Both the position numbers and the translations under genes were made by a program. This document shows positions 7,172-14,606 of a stretch of DNA of 64,000 nt, in pieces. The DNA is taken from NCBI RefSeq assembly GCF_018614575.1, contig NZ_JAGGOJ010000025.1, forward strand, positions 55,283 through 119,282, read 5' to 3'. This DNA is from Streptomyces sp. ISL-10. Lineage in GTDB: Bacteria; Actinomycetota; Actinomycetes; Streptomycetales; Streptomycetaceae. The notes below the pieces were generated by a model. That model did no database searches. It was not told the DNA's origin and was given only the letters and a program-made list of their open reading frames with translations. Within the stretch, counting starts at the first letter, position 1, and each line of letters starts with the position of its first letter.

Positions 7172-8350
7172 ATGACTGCATCTATTCAAGATGTGGGTCT
7201 CAAGCGCGAGCTGGAGGAGAAGGTCCGGGCCGGTGAGCGGCTGACCCGCGAGGACGGCATCGCCCTCTACGAGTCGGACGACCTGGCCTGGCTCGGCGGT
7301 CTCGCCCACGAGGTGCGCACGCGCAAGAACGGCGACGTCGTCCACTTCAACGTCAACCGCCACCTCAACATGACCAACGTGTGCACCGCGTCGTGCGCCT
7401 ACTGCTCGTTCCAGCGCAAGCCGGGTGAGAAAGACGCGTACACCATGCGCATCGAGGAGGCCGTCCGCCTCGCCAAGGCGATGGAGAACGAGAACCTCAC
7501 CGAGCTGCACATCGTCAACGGCCTCCACCCCAACCTGCCGTGGCGCTATTACCCCCGCTCGCTCTCCGAGCTGAAGAAGGCCCTGCCGAACGTCTCCCTC
7601 AAGGCGTTCACCGCCACCGAGATCCACCACTTCGAGACCATCTCGGGCCTCAGCGCGTCCGAGATCCTCGACGAGCTCATCGAGGCCGGTCTGGAGTCGC
7701 TGACCGGCGGCGGCGCCGAGATCTTCGACTGGGAGGTCCGGCAGCACATCGTCGACCACCGCACCCACTGGGAGGACTGGTCGCGCATCCACCGCCTGGC
7801 GCACGAGAAGGGCCTCAAGACCCCGTGCACGATGCTGTACGGGCACATCGAGGAGCCGCGCCACCGCGTCGATCACGTGCTGCGCCTGCGTGAACTGCAG
7901 GACGAGACCGGCGGCTTCCAGGTCTTCATCCCGTTGCGCTACCAGCACGACTTCGTCGACATGCAGGACGGCAAGGTCCGCAACAAACTCCAGGCGCGCA
8001 CGACCATGGCGACGGGCGCCGAGGCGCTCAAGACGTTCGCGGTCTCCCGCCTGCTGTTCGACAACGTCCAGCACGTCAAGGTCTTCTGGGTGATGCACGG
8101 TGTGCAGACCGCCCAACTCGCCCTCCAGCACGGGGCCGACGACATGGACGGCTCGGTCGTCGAGTACAAGATCACGCACGACGCGGACAACTACGGAACG
8201 CCCAACAAGCTGACCCGTGACGATCTGCTCGACCTGATCCGCGACGCCGGCTTCCGCCCGGTCGAGCGCAACACGCGCTACGAGATCATCCGCGAGTACC
8301 CGGGCCCGGACGCCGACCGCCGCGAGTCTCCGCAGCCGATGCGCGTCTGA
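7172..8350 (+). CDS. mqnE: Aminofutalosine synthase, radical SAM
   Basis: This 392-residue radical SAM enzyme carries the [4Fe-4S] motif CTASCAYC with Cys71, Cys75 and Cys78. MqnE joins 3-(1-carboxyvinyloxy)benzoate to the adenosyl radical to give aminofutalosine, the step after MqnA. The region around GGLHPNLPWRYY is typical of MqnE. The protein is related to MqnC at 14607 but clearly distinct, with 392 against 399 residues. The ATG at 7172 has GGAGG seven bases upstream, whereas the in-frame ATG at 7157 has a site only one base away, so 7172 is preferred. Confidence 0.93.
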   Translation: MTASIQDVGLKRELEEKVRAGERLTREDGIALYESDDLAWLGGLAHEVRTRKNGDVVHFNVNRHLNMTNVCTASCAYCSFQRKPGEKDAYTMRIEEAVRLAKAMENENLTELHIVNGLHPNLPWRYYPRSLSELKKALPNVSLKAFTATEIHHFETISGLSASEILDELIEAGLESLTGGGAEIFDWEVRQHIVDHRTHWEDWSRIHRLAHEKGLKTPCTMLYGHIEEPRHRVDHVLRLRELQDETGGFQVFIPLRYQHDFVDMQDGKVRNKLQARTTMATGAEALKTFAVSRLLFDNVQHVKVFWVMHGVQTAQLALQHGADDMDGSVVEYKITHDADNYGTPNKLTRDDLLDLIRDAGFRPVERNTRYEIIREYPGPDADRRESPQPMRV

Positions 8351-8447
8351 CCAGCTCGGGCGCTCGGCCCGACGCGCGCGGTGGGCGGTGTGCCGGGCGG
8401 TGCGTCTCGCCCAGTGGAAAGCCCGGGGGCCCGGCGGACGTGTTTCC

Positions 8448-8453
8448 TACGCT
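8448..8453 (+). promoter_or_regulatory. -10 element of a leaderless GNAT promoter
   Basis: TACGCT ends seven bases before the ATG at 8461, and no ribosome binding site separates them. This predicts a leaderless message and argues against the upstream in-frame start at 8440. Confidence 0.5.
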
Positions 8454-8460
8454 GGGTCCC

Positions 8461-8985
8461 ATGGCCCTCACCTTCGAACTGGACCCGCCCGGCGGGCCCG
8501 CCCTGCGCGACGGCGTCCTCTCCCTGTGGGCGGACGTCAGCAACGCGGGCGGTTCCGTGGGATTCGTGCCGCCCGTCACGGTCGACGACATCCGGCCCGA
8601 GTGGGTGAAGCACCTCACCGCCATGGCCGAGGGGCGGATGCGGCTCCTCGTCGGACGCGACGAGGACGGCGAGATCGCGGCCACCGCCTTCCTCGCGCAC
8701 AACACCCACCGCCTGATGAGCCACTGGATCTGGCTCTACACCGTCATGGTCCACCCCCGTCACCAGGGCAAGGGCTACGGGCGCGAGCTGATGGCCGCCG
8801 CCGCGGACGCCGCCCGCGGCCTCGAAGGCATCGAGGCGATACGCCTCACCTGCCGCGGCGGCAGCGGTGCCGACCGCTTCTATGCCGCCTGCGGGTACAA
8901 GGAGGTCGGCCGCGTGCCGGGCGCGATCCGCGTCGCGGAGGGCGACGACCGCGACGACGTCATCATGCTCCTGCCGCTGAACTGA
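8461..8985 (+). CDS. GNAT family N-acetyltransferase
   Basis: This 174-residue protein has the GNAT fold signature VMVHPRHQGKGYGRELM near residues 96-112, where the Q-x-x-G-x-G loop binds acetyl-CoA. A C-terminal YAACGYKEVGRVPG segment is typical of small-molecule or antibiotic-type acetyltransferases. The substrate cannot be read from the sequence. The gene is monocistronic or leads into the DUF4229 gene 63 bases later. Confidence 0.88.
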   Translation: MALTFELDPPGGPALRDGVLSLWADVSNAGGSVGFVPPVTVDDIRPEWVKHLTAMAEGRMRLLVGRDEDGEIAATAFLAHNTHRLMSHWIWLYTVMVHPRHQGKGYGRELMAAAADAARGLEGIEAIRLTCRGGSGADRFYAACGYKEVGRVPGAIRVAEGDDRDDVIMLLPLN

Positions 8986-9048
8986 TCTTCCTGGCCGCAT
9001 GCTTCACTGGACAGGCACCCGAAGTCGTACCAAGGAAGAAGGCCCGCC

Positions 9049-9345
9049 GTGTCCGCAGGAAAGTCGAGCGCCGCCATCCGGTACACCGCGATGCGGCTCG
9101 CGATCTTCGTCGGCTGCTTCGTCGTCGTCGCCGCTCTCGTCCAGGTCGGTGCCCTGCCCAAGGGGCTCGGCGACGCCAACTTCGCCTGGGTGATCCTGCT
9201 CGCCCTGGTGCTGTCCGCACCGCTGAGCTTCGTGCTCCTGCGCAAGCAGCGCGACGCCATGTCCGAGCAGATCGTCACCAAGGTGGACAAGGCCAAGGCG
9301 CGCCTGGAGGCCAACCGCTCGCAGGAGGACGGCGTCACGCAGTAG
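9049..9345 (+). CDS. DUF4229-like small membrane protein
   Basis: This 98-residue protein has two hydrophobic helices (about residues 17-36 and 45-64) and a charged, helix-forming tail with the pattern QIVTKVDKAKARLEANRSQE. That architecture fits the actinobacterial DUF4229 family, whose function is unknown. The GTG start at 9049 is preceded by a purine run, GGAAGAAGG. In Streptomyces a gene of this kind accompanies the mqnE region, but no functional link is established. Confidence 0.75.
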   Translation: MSAGKSSAAIRYTAMRLAIFVGCFVVVAALVQVGALPKGLGDANFAWVILLALVLSAPLSFVLLRKQRDAMSEQIVTKVDKAKARLEANRSQEDGVTQ

Positions 9346-9442
9346 CGCGTGCGCCGTGCGGGGGTCACAGGAGCTGCGCGTGGCCCGCGGGGCCGTTGGG
9401 GGCCCCAAAGGGGAGCTTTGAGGTTCGCAGCCGCAGGCCGTA

Positions 9443-9472
9443 GCGCCCCGGAACCGCAGGGATCCGGGGCGC
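9443..9472 (+). terminator. Hairpin terminator after the DUF4229 gene
   Basis: GCGCCCCGGA at 9443-9452 and its exact complement at 9463-9472 form a 10-base stem with a 10-base loop. There is no T-tract, as usual in Streptomyces. The rest of 9346-9582 is GC-rich non-coding DNA without other recognisable signals. Confidence 0.6.
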
Positions 9473-9582
9473 TCGCGCGCTCGCGGGGGCCGCCGGCCGC
9501 AGACGAGTGGGACCGATCACATCAGGACGATCTTTCTCTTCGCCGTCCCGCGGCGTTCGGCCGGTGCTTCTGTCGGGTCGTA

Positions 9583-9602
9583 GTCTTACCGCTGAGTAAG
9601 AC
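9583..9602. promoter_or_regulatory. TetR-type operator candidate
   Basis: GTCTTAC and GTAAGAC form perfect 7-base arms around CGCTGA, starting 46 bases before the TetR start codon. The TTAC-N6-GTAA core is a common TetR-family operator form. Autoregulation of the gene at 9629 is the simplest reading. Confidence 0.6.
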
Positions 9603-9628
9603 CACGGGGTGGGGGAGGAACGTCGACA

Positions 9629-10291
9629 ATGGGTGCGGTGAAGAGCGTGAGGGCCAAGCGCATGCCGCGGGCCGTGCGCGAGCAGCAGATGATGGACGCC
9701 GCCGTGCAGACCTTCGGGCAGCGGGGCTACCGGGCCGCCTCGATGGACGAGATCGCCGAGCTCGCCGGGGTGTCCAAGCCGCTCGTCTATCTGTATCTGA
9801 ACTCCAAGGAAGAGCTGTTCACCGCCTGCATACGGCGGGAGGCCAAGGCTCTGACGGAGGCCGTGCAGGCGGCTGTTGAGCCCGGCCTCTCGGCCGACCG
9901 GCAGATGTGGGCGGGGCTCGAGGCGTTCTTCCGGCACACCGCCGAGAACCCCGACGGGTGGTCCGTACTGCACCACCAGGCGTGTACGCACGGGGAGCCG
10001 TTCGCCGCCGAAGTGGCGAAGATGCGCGAGGAGATCGCGGCGTTCGTGACGGGGCTGATCGCGGCCGCCGCCCGCCAGGGCGTGCCGCCCGCGGCGCACC
10101 GCGACGCCGAACTGGCCGAGCGGGACGTGGCCGGCCTGGCCCAGGCACTGGTGGGCGCCGCCGAGTCGCTCGCCGCGTGGGCGAACGAGACGGGCGGTGT
10201 CTCGGCCAAGGAGTCCGCGGGCCTGCTGATGAACTTCGCCTGGACGGGCCTCGACCGCCTGATGCGCGGGGAGCGCTGGAGCCCGCAGTGA
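9629..10291 (+). CDS. TetR family transcriptional regulator
   Basis: This 220-residue protein has an N-terminal TetR helix-turn-helix (MDEIAELAGVSKPLVYLYLN, near residues 37-56) preceded by the usual RxQQMMDAAVQTFGQRGY helix. The C-terminal half is the all-helical ligand and dimer domain. The start follows a GGGGGAGG site. A strong palindrome at 9583-9602 is the probable operator. The convergent gene at 10349 is not an obvious target, so the regulon is unknown. Confidence 0.9.
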   Translation: MGAVKSVRAKRMPRAVREQQMMDAAVQTFGQRGYRAASMDEIAELAGVSKPLVYLYLNSKEELFTACIRREAKALTEAVQAAVEPGLSADRQMWAGLEAFFRHTAENPDGWSVLHHQACTHGEPFAAEVAKMREEIAAFVTGLIAAAARQGVPPAAHRDAELAERDVAGLAQALVGAAESLAAWANETGGVSAKESAGLLMNFAWTGLDRLMRGERWSPQ

Positions 10292-10348
10292 CGTCCCCTG
10301 GGGCCCCGGCTCGCCGTCGCTCCCGTCCGGTCGGCGCTTTCCCCGGCG

Positions 10349-10963
10349 TCAGGACGGCGGCGGGCTCTCCACCATGACCACCTCGAACTCCTCCAGCGAC
10401 CGCAGGGTCGCCCGCGCCCTGCTCGTGGCTTCGCCCCGCAGCGCGGCGACGGGACTGCGCGAGGCCGCGAGGCTGTCCTTGTCGGCGTAGAGCGTGCCCA
10501 CCGCGCCGCGCCCGGCGGCGCGGTCGACGAGGAGCGATCCGCCGAGGAAGCCGGTCATGGTCCGCAGCCGCGGCAGGACGCCGTTCTCGAAGGCGTCGAC
10601 CAGGCTGTCCGCGTCGGACGGGGCGAGATCAAGCCGGACCAGCCGGAAGCGGGCGCCCTCGGGCACGGACTCCGCACGGGCTGCGACCGCGGCCTCCCAG
10701 TTGTCGACCGTCACGGTCGTCGCGAACGACGACAGCACCTGGGCGCGCACCTTCTCCATGCGGTCGGCGCTCGCCCGCATGGCCGCTTCGTCTTCCCACC
10801 ACGTCCCGGTCACCAGCTTGCCGAGCTCGCGGTCCGCGAACATGCCCGCGCCCCGGAAGCCGGGCTCCCCGGCGAGCTGCCGCCTGCCTTCCGTGGTCAG
10901 TGCCTGCACGGCCTCGTCGAGGGTGGCCGGATCACCTGTCGCATACGTCGTACGAACGAACAT
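10349..10963 (-). CDS. Antibiotic biosynthesis monooxygenase-like (ABM) protein
   Basis: This 204-residue protein looks like two ferredoxin-like alpha-beta barrel repeats of the ABM/DUF type. The first runs from the start through GTWWEDEAAMRAS, and the second covers RFRLVRLDLAPSDADSLVDA to GTLYADKDSLAASR. Proteins of this fold act as dimeric oxygenases or small-ligand binders, and most genomic copies have no known substrate. The ATG at 10961-10963 is chosen because the longer frame adds a basic, non-family leader. It is convergent with the TetR gene. Confidence 0.65.
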   Translation of the reverse strand: MFVRTTYATGDPATLDEAVQALTTEGRRQLAGEPGFRGAGMFADRELGKLVTGTWWEDEAAMRASADRMEKVRAQVLSSFATTVTVDNWEAAVAARAESVPEGARFRLVRLDLAPSDADSLVDAFENGVLPRLRTMTGFLGGSLLVDRAAGRGAVGTLYADKDSLAASRSPVAALRGEATSRARATLRSLEEFEVVMVESPPPS

Positions 10964-11147
10964 GACTCCATGCGACAGCCGGTCCGCACGGCAGGCAAGG
11001 CGGTCCGCGCGTTCGGGTGACAGCCTCACCCTCCGTACGTCATGCCGTGACGTGGACACGCAGAGATCGAACGGGATTGCGCGGCGGAGATCGACGCACT
11101 GTTCGCGAGGCCGCCGGCCAGGCGGTAGCGCCCGCTCCGGAAAGGGC

Positions 11148-11179
11148 AGGAGCCCCGATCCGAACGGAACGGGGCTCCT
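11148..11179 (-). terminator. Terminator downstream of the cold-shock gene
   Basis: AGGAGCCCCG at 11148-11157 pairs perfectly with CGGGGCTCCT at 11170-11179, and the loop holds a nested TCCG-AA-CGGA stem. It begins 42 bases beyond the cold-shock stop codon and should end that transcript. The stem could also act on the other strand. Confidence 0.75.
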
Positions 11180-11220
11180 TGGGTACTGCTGAGTCGTGCG
11201 CGATCGCCGACCCCGGCTGA

Positions 11221-11424
11221 CTAGGCCGGGGTGACGTTCTCCGCCTGCGGGCCCTTCGGGCCCTGGGTGACGTCGAAGTTCACGACCTGGTTCTCCTCAA
11301 GGGAGCGGAACCCGGACGCGTTGATCGCGGAGTAGTGGACGAAGACATCCGGGCCGCCGCCGTCCTGGGCGATGAAGCCGAAGCCCTTTTCAGCGTTGAA
11401 CCACTTGACGGTTCCGGTAGCCAT
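11221..11424 (-). CDS. Cold-shock protein, CspA/ScoF family
   Basis: This 67-residue single OB-fold protein carries both RNA-binding motifs, KGFGFI (RNP1) and DVFVHY (RNP2). It is of the 7-kDa Streptomyces type (ScoF family); in S. coelicolor I recall scoF4 beside mqnA, as here. Such proteins bind single-stranded RNA and act as chaperones or antiterminators. The ATG at 11422-11424 follows GGAGGG, and the upstream in-frame ATG would add four residues not found in the family. A leader of about 120 bases with a strong hairpin precedes it. Confidence 0.95.
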   Translation of the reverse strand: MATGTVKWFNAEKGFGFIAQDGGGPDVFVHYSAINASGFRSLEENQVVNFDVTQGPKGPQAENVTPA

Positions 11425-11481
11425 AAGCCCTCCCATGGGCCAAAGGGTTGCCCTGCTCCAGAACCTGCAAGAAGTCTGAAA

Positions 11482-11518
11482 ACTACAAAAGCCTGCGGGT
11501 TACATGCTCCGCAGGCTC
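11482..11518 (-). promoter_or_regulatory. Terminator-like hairpin inside the cold-shock leader
   Basis: Read on the minus strand, AGCCTGCGG at 11510-11518 pairs perfectly with CCGCAGGCT at 11491-11499 around a 10-base loop. TTTTGTAGTTTTC follows immediately (about 11481-11493). A stable stem followed by a T-rich run is an intrinsic terminator form and is rare in this GC-rich genome. It sits 58-95 bases upstream of the start codon, within the predicted 5' leader, so it may be an attenuator, a thermosensitive structure or the end of a short RNA. Confidence 0.6.
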
Positions 11519-11554
11519 TGTACTGCAAGGGAAACCAAACTGCAACTTGCGTTG

Positions 11555-11560
11555 AGCCTA
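11555..11560 (-). promoter_or_regulatory. -10 element of the cold-shock gene
   Basis: On the minus strand this reads TAGGCT. Initiation about seven bases downstream (near 11547) gives a leader of roughly 120 bases, typical of cold-shock genes. No convincing -35 element was identified. Confidence 0.5.
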
Positions 11561-11708
11561 GCACGCAGCGTGCGCGCAGCGGTAGAGGGAAAGATCACGT
11601 CACCCGGACGTTTGATTCGGGGCCCGCTGCGCTGACGAACCGCAGCTCGGACCGGCCGCACGGACGCCACCGCACGGCCCCGGCGCGTGCCGCCCCCGGA
11701 CCCGGGGC

Positions 11709-11714
11709 TAGCCT
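11709..11714 (+). promoter_or_regulatory. -10 element of a leaderless mqnA promoter
   Basis: TAGCCT lies six bases before the GTG at 11721, with no ribosome binding site. The arrangement predicts a leaderless mqnA message, like mqnM and menG. Confidence 0.6.
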
Positions 11715-11720
11715 CACGAC

Positions 11721-12605
11721 GTGGACAGTCACGGTGAAAGCACAGCAACAACCGCCAGCCGTCGCAGCCGGCCGCGGGTCGGCCACATCCAGTTCCTGAA
11801 CTGTCTGCCTCTTTACTGGGGCCTTGCGAGAACGGGAACTCTTCTCGACCTGGAGCTGACGAAGGACACCCCGGAGAAGCTCAGCGAGAGCCTTGTGCGC
11901 GGTGAACTCGACATCGCGCCGATCACGCTCGTGGAATTCCTTCGCAATGCCGGTGAGCTCGTCGCATTTCCCGACCTCGCGGTCGGCTGCGACGGCCCCG
12001 TGATGTCCTGCGTGATCGTCTCCCAGCTGCCGCTTGAGCAGCTGGACGGGGCACGGGTCGCGCTCGGTTCCACCTCCCGCACCTCCGTGCGCCTCGCCCA
12101 GCTGCTGCTCGCCGAGCAGTACGGGGTGGCGCCCGACTACTTCACCTGCCCGCCGGACCTCGGCGTGATGATGCAGGAGGCGGACGCCGCCGTCCTCATC
12201 GGCGACGCCGCCCTGCGTGCCTCGCTGCACGACGCGCCCCGTCTCGGGCTGAAGGTCCACGACCTCGGGCAGATGTGGAAGGACTGGACCGGGCTGCCGT
12301 TCGTCTTCGCCGTGTGGGCGGCCCGCAAGGACTATCTGGCCCGCGAGCCCGGCGTCGTGCGCCAGGTCCACGAGGCCTTCCTCGCCTCGCGCGACCTGTC
12401 CCTGGAAGAGGTCGGGAAGGTCGCCGAGCAGGCGGCGCGCTGGGAGAGCTTCGACGCGGAGCTGCTGGAGCGCTACTTCACGACGCTGGACTTCCGCTTC
12501 GGCCCCGATCAGCTCGCGGGCGTACGGGAGTTCGCGCGCAGGACGGGTCCGACGACCGGTTTCCCGGCCGATGTGCACGTGGAACTGCTCGACGGCCACC
12601 GCTGA
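11721..12605 (+). CDS. mqnA: Chorismate dehydratase
   Basis: This 294-residue protein of the MqnA/MqnD periplasmic-binding-like fold has the family segments RVGHIQFLNCLPLYWGL near the N-terminus and LGSTSRTSVRLAQLLL in the centre. MqnA dehydrates chorismate to 3-(1-carboxyvinyloxy)benzoate, the first committed step of futalosine-type menaquinone synthesis. The product feeds MqnE at 7172. The neighbouring cold-shock gene is divergent. MqnD shares the fold, but the NCLPLYWGL opening and the gene context favour MqnA. Confidence 0.92.
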   Translation: MDSHGESTATTASRRSRPRVGHIQFLNCLPLYWGLARTGTLLDLELTKDTPEKLSESLVRGELDIAPITLVEFLRNAGELVAFPDLAVGCDGPVMSCVIVSQLPLEQLDGARVALGSTSRTSVRLAQLLLAEQYGVAPDYFTCPPDLGVMMQEADAAVLIGDAALRASLHDAPRLGLKVHDLGQMWKDWTGLPFVFAVWAARKDYLAREPGVVRQVHEAFLASRDLSLEEVGKVAEQAARWESFDAELLERYFTTLDFRFGPDQLAGVREFARRTGPTTGFPADVHVELLDGHR

Positions 12606-12700
12606 CCCATCTCACCATGGGCCGGTGACCGCCGACCCGCCTCACCGTGGGCTCCTCGACCGGTGACCGCTGACCCGCTCACGCCGGTTTCCTCGACAGC
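12587..12700 (+). repeat. Degenerate tandem repeat at the mqnA 3' end
   Basis: Three imperfect copies of a 30-38 base unit occur here, with the core GGTGACCGCTGACCC, CTCACC, TGGGC and CCTCGACC. The first copy contains the last codons and stop of mqnA, so the repeat seems to have grown out of the gene end. The motif CCGGTTTCCTCGAC in the last copy recurs in the repeat at 50820-50960. Confidence 0.55.
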
Positions 12701-12714
12701 CTCCGCCCACCCCC

Positions 12715-12757
12715 TAGGCTGTGGGCCGACGGTCTGCGCCAGGGTCCTGGCGCCAGG
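12715..12757 (+). promoter_or_regulatory. Kinase promoter and leader hairpin
   Basis: TAGGCT at 12715-12720 is a good -10 element and places initiation near 12728. The leader contains GCGCCAGG at 12736-12743 and its complement CCTGGCGC at 12746-12753, overlapping a second palindrome, CCTGGCGCCAGG (12746-12757). The two stems cannot form at once. The GGGGGAG ribosome binding site follows at 12764-12770. Confidence 0.45.
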
Positions 12758-12775
12758 ACTGACGGGGGAGTTGAG

Positions 12776-14470
12776 ATGCAGCCGCTGGATCCGGGTGAGC
12801 CGCACGTCATCGGTGCGTACCGGCTGCTCGGCAGACTGGGCGCGGGCGGGATGGGCCGCGTCTACCTGGGGCGCAGCGCCGGCGGCCGCACGGTCGCGGT
12901 GAAGGTCGTCCATCCGCACTTCGCGCTCGACGAGGAGTTCCGCGCGCGGTTCCGGCGCGAGGTGGCGGCCGCGCGCAGGGTCGGCGGTGAGTGGACCGCC
13001 CCCGTGCTGGACGCCGACCCCGACGCACCCGTGCCCTGGGTCGCGACCGGATACATCGCGGGTCCCCCTCTGTCCCGGGCGGTCACCGACCACGGACCGT
13101 TGCGCACGCCCTCGGTGCGCGTGCTGGGCGCGGGGCTGGCCAGGGCGCTGGTCGCCGTGCACGCCCTGGACCTCGTGCACCGGGACGTGAAGCCGTCGAA
13201 CGTGCTCCTCACCATGGAGGGGTCGCGGCTCATCGACTTCGGGATCGCCCGCGCCACCGACGGCACCGCGTCGCTCACCTCCACCGGTGTCTCGGTGGGC
13301 TCACCGGGCTACATGTCGCCCGAGCAGATCCTCGGGAGGGGCGTCACGGGCGCCGCCGACGTGTTCTCGCTCGGCGCGGTCCTCGTCTACGCGGCGACGG
13401 GCGAGGCCCCCTTCGCCGGCGACTCCTCGGCCGCGCTGCTCTACAAGGTGGTGCACGAGGAGCCCGAACTGGGCGCTCTGGACGGCGGCATACGGGAGCT
13501 GGTGAGCGCCTGCCTCGCCAAGGACCCGGCCGCCCGGCCGACGCCCGCAGAGGTCGCCGACCGGCTCGATGCCGTCGGCGGGGCCGGCTGGCTGCCGGGC
13601 CCGGTCGTGGAGGAGATCAGCCGCGCGGCGGTGGGCCTGCTGCACCTGGAGTCCTTCCCCGTAGAGCCCTCAGAGCTCATTGAGCCCGTGGAGGCCGTCG
13701 ACGCCGCCCCGCCGGCGGCGTCAGACCCGGCCGTCTCGGGCCCGGTCGCCTTCTCCAGCCCCGCCCTCGGAGTCTTCGGCCCGCCGGTCGAACCCGACCG
13801 GGCCGCCGCGCAGTGGGGCAGGCCCGCGGCCGACCCCGACTGCGGCGCGTCGTCCGGCACGCAGGGGCCGCCTCAGGGCGGGGGCTTCTCCGTCTCGGCG
13901 GCCGGCGGCCGCAAGGGCCGCCGGATCAGCTGCACGCTCGCCCTCACGATGGCGGGCGCGCTCGCGGCCGTCACCGTCGCCGGCGGCTTCCTCCTCGACC
14001 TCTGGCCGGGCCACGGCGCCGACGGCGACGAGGGCTCGAACGACACGGCCCAGCCGCCGCCCGCCGCGACCGCCCCCTCGTCCCCGGGGCAGGTGGACGA
14101 AGTGCCCACGGAGTTCCTCGGCACCTGGAGCGGCCCCGCCACCGAGCGGTCCGGCCTGCCGCACGGCACCTTGACCGTGACCTTCACCCCCGGCAGGAAA
14201 GGCCAGGACGTCGTCCGCAGCACCAACTCCATCTCGATCCTGGACGTGAGCGTCGAGTGCTACGGCGTCGGCCGGCTGGTGTCCGGCACCTCCCGGATGC
14301 TGCGCGTCGAGGAGCGCACCGACCCCGAGCGCAAGGGCACGGCCGGCAAGTGCACCGGCGGCAAGGCGGTGTTGGTGTTCACACTCGCCGACGACGGCAC
14401 CCTGCGCTACCGCTCCCAGGAGGAGGCCGCGGGCACGCCCACCGCGACGCTCACGAAGCTGGTGCGCTGA
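12776..14470 (+). CDS. Membrane-anchored Ser/Thr protein kinase
   Basis: This 564-residue Hanks-type kinase has the Gly-rich loop GAGGMGRV (22-29), the ATP-binding Lys43 in VAVKVV, the catalytic loop HRDVKPSN with Asp137 and the DFG Asp154. The activation segment is rich in Thr and Ser and is followed by GSPGYMSPEQ. A Pro/Ala-rich linker leads to one transmembrane helix at about residues 388-410. The remaining 150 residues form an extracellular domain with two Cys that is not PASTA-like. It probably senses an external signal and phosphorylates cytosolic targets. No linked phosphatase is visible. Confidence 0.92.
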   Translation: MQPLDPGEPHVIGAYRLLGRLGAGGMGRVYLGRSAGGRTVAVKVVHPHFALDEEFRARFRREVAAARRVGGEWTAPVLDADPDAPVPWVATGYIAGPPLSRAVTDHGPLRTPSVRVLGAGLARALVAVHALDLVHRDVKPSNVLLTMEGSRLIDFGIARATDGTASLTSTGVSVGSPGYMSPEQILGRGVTGAADVFSLGAVLVYAATGEAPFAGDSSAALLYKVVHEEPELGALDGGIRELVSACLAKDPAARPTPAEVADRLDAVGGAGWLPGPVVEEISRAAVGLLHLESFPVEPSELIEPVEAVDAAPPAASDPAVSGPVAFSSPALGVFGPPVEPDRAAAQWGRPAADPDCGASSGTQGPPQGGGFSVSAAGGRKGRRISCTLALTMAGALAAVTVAGGFLLDLWPGHGADGDEGSNDTAQPPPAATAPSSPGQVDEVPTEFLGTWSGPATERSGLPHGTLTVTFTPGRKGQDVVRSTNSISILDVSVECYGVGRLVSGTSRMLRVEERTDPERKGTAGKCTGGKAVLVFTLADDGTLRYRSQEEAAGTPTATLTKLVR

Positions 14471-14553
14471 CCGCCCACCGCGACGCCCACCGAGGTGGCG
14501 GGCCGGCCGGCCACGGCCGGGGAGGCCCGCGGCCGGGCACCGGGGCCGTGGCG

Positions 14554-14559
14554 TAGCCT
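14554..14559 (+). promoter_or_regulatory. Putative -10 element of mqnC
   Basis: TAGCCT predicts transcription starting near 14566 and a leader of about 40 bases that includes GAAGGG before the GTG at 14607. Confidence 0.45.
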
Positions 14560-14606
14560 GGATCGGTCCGTTGATCCGCAGAAAGACCGCCGAAGGGTGA
14601 CGCCCG

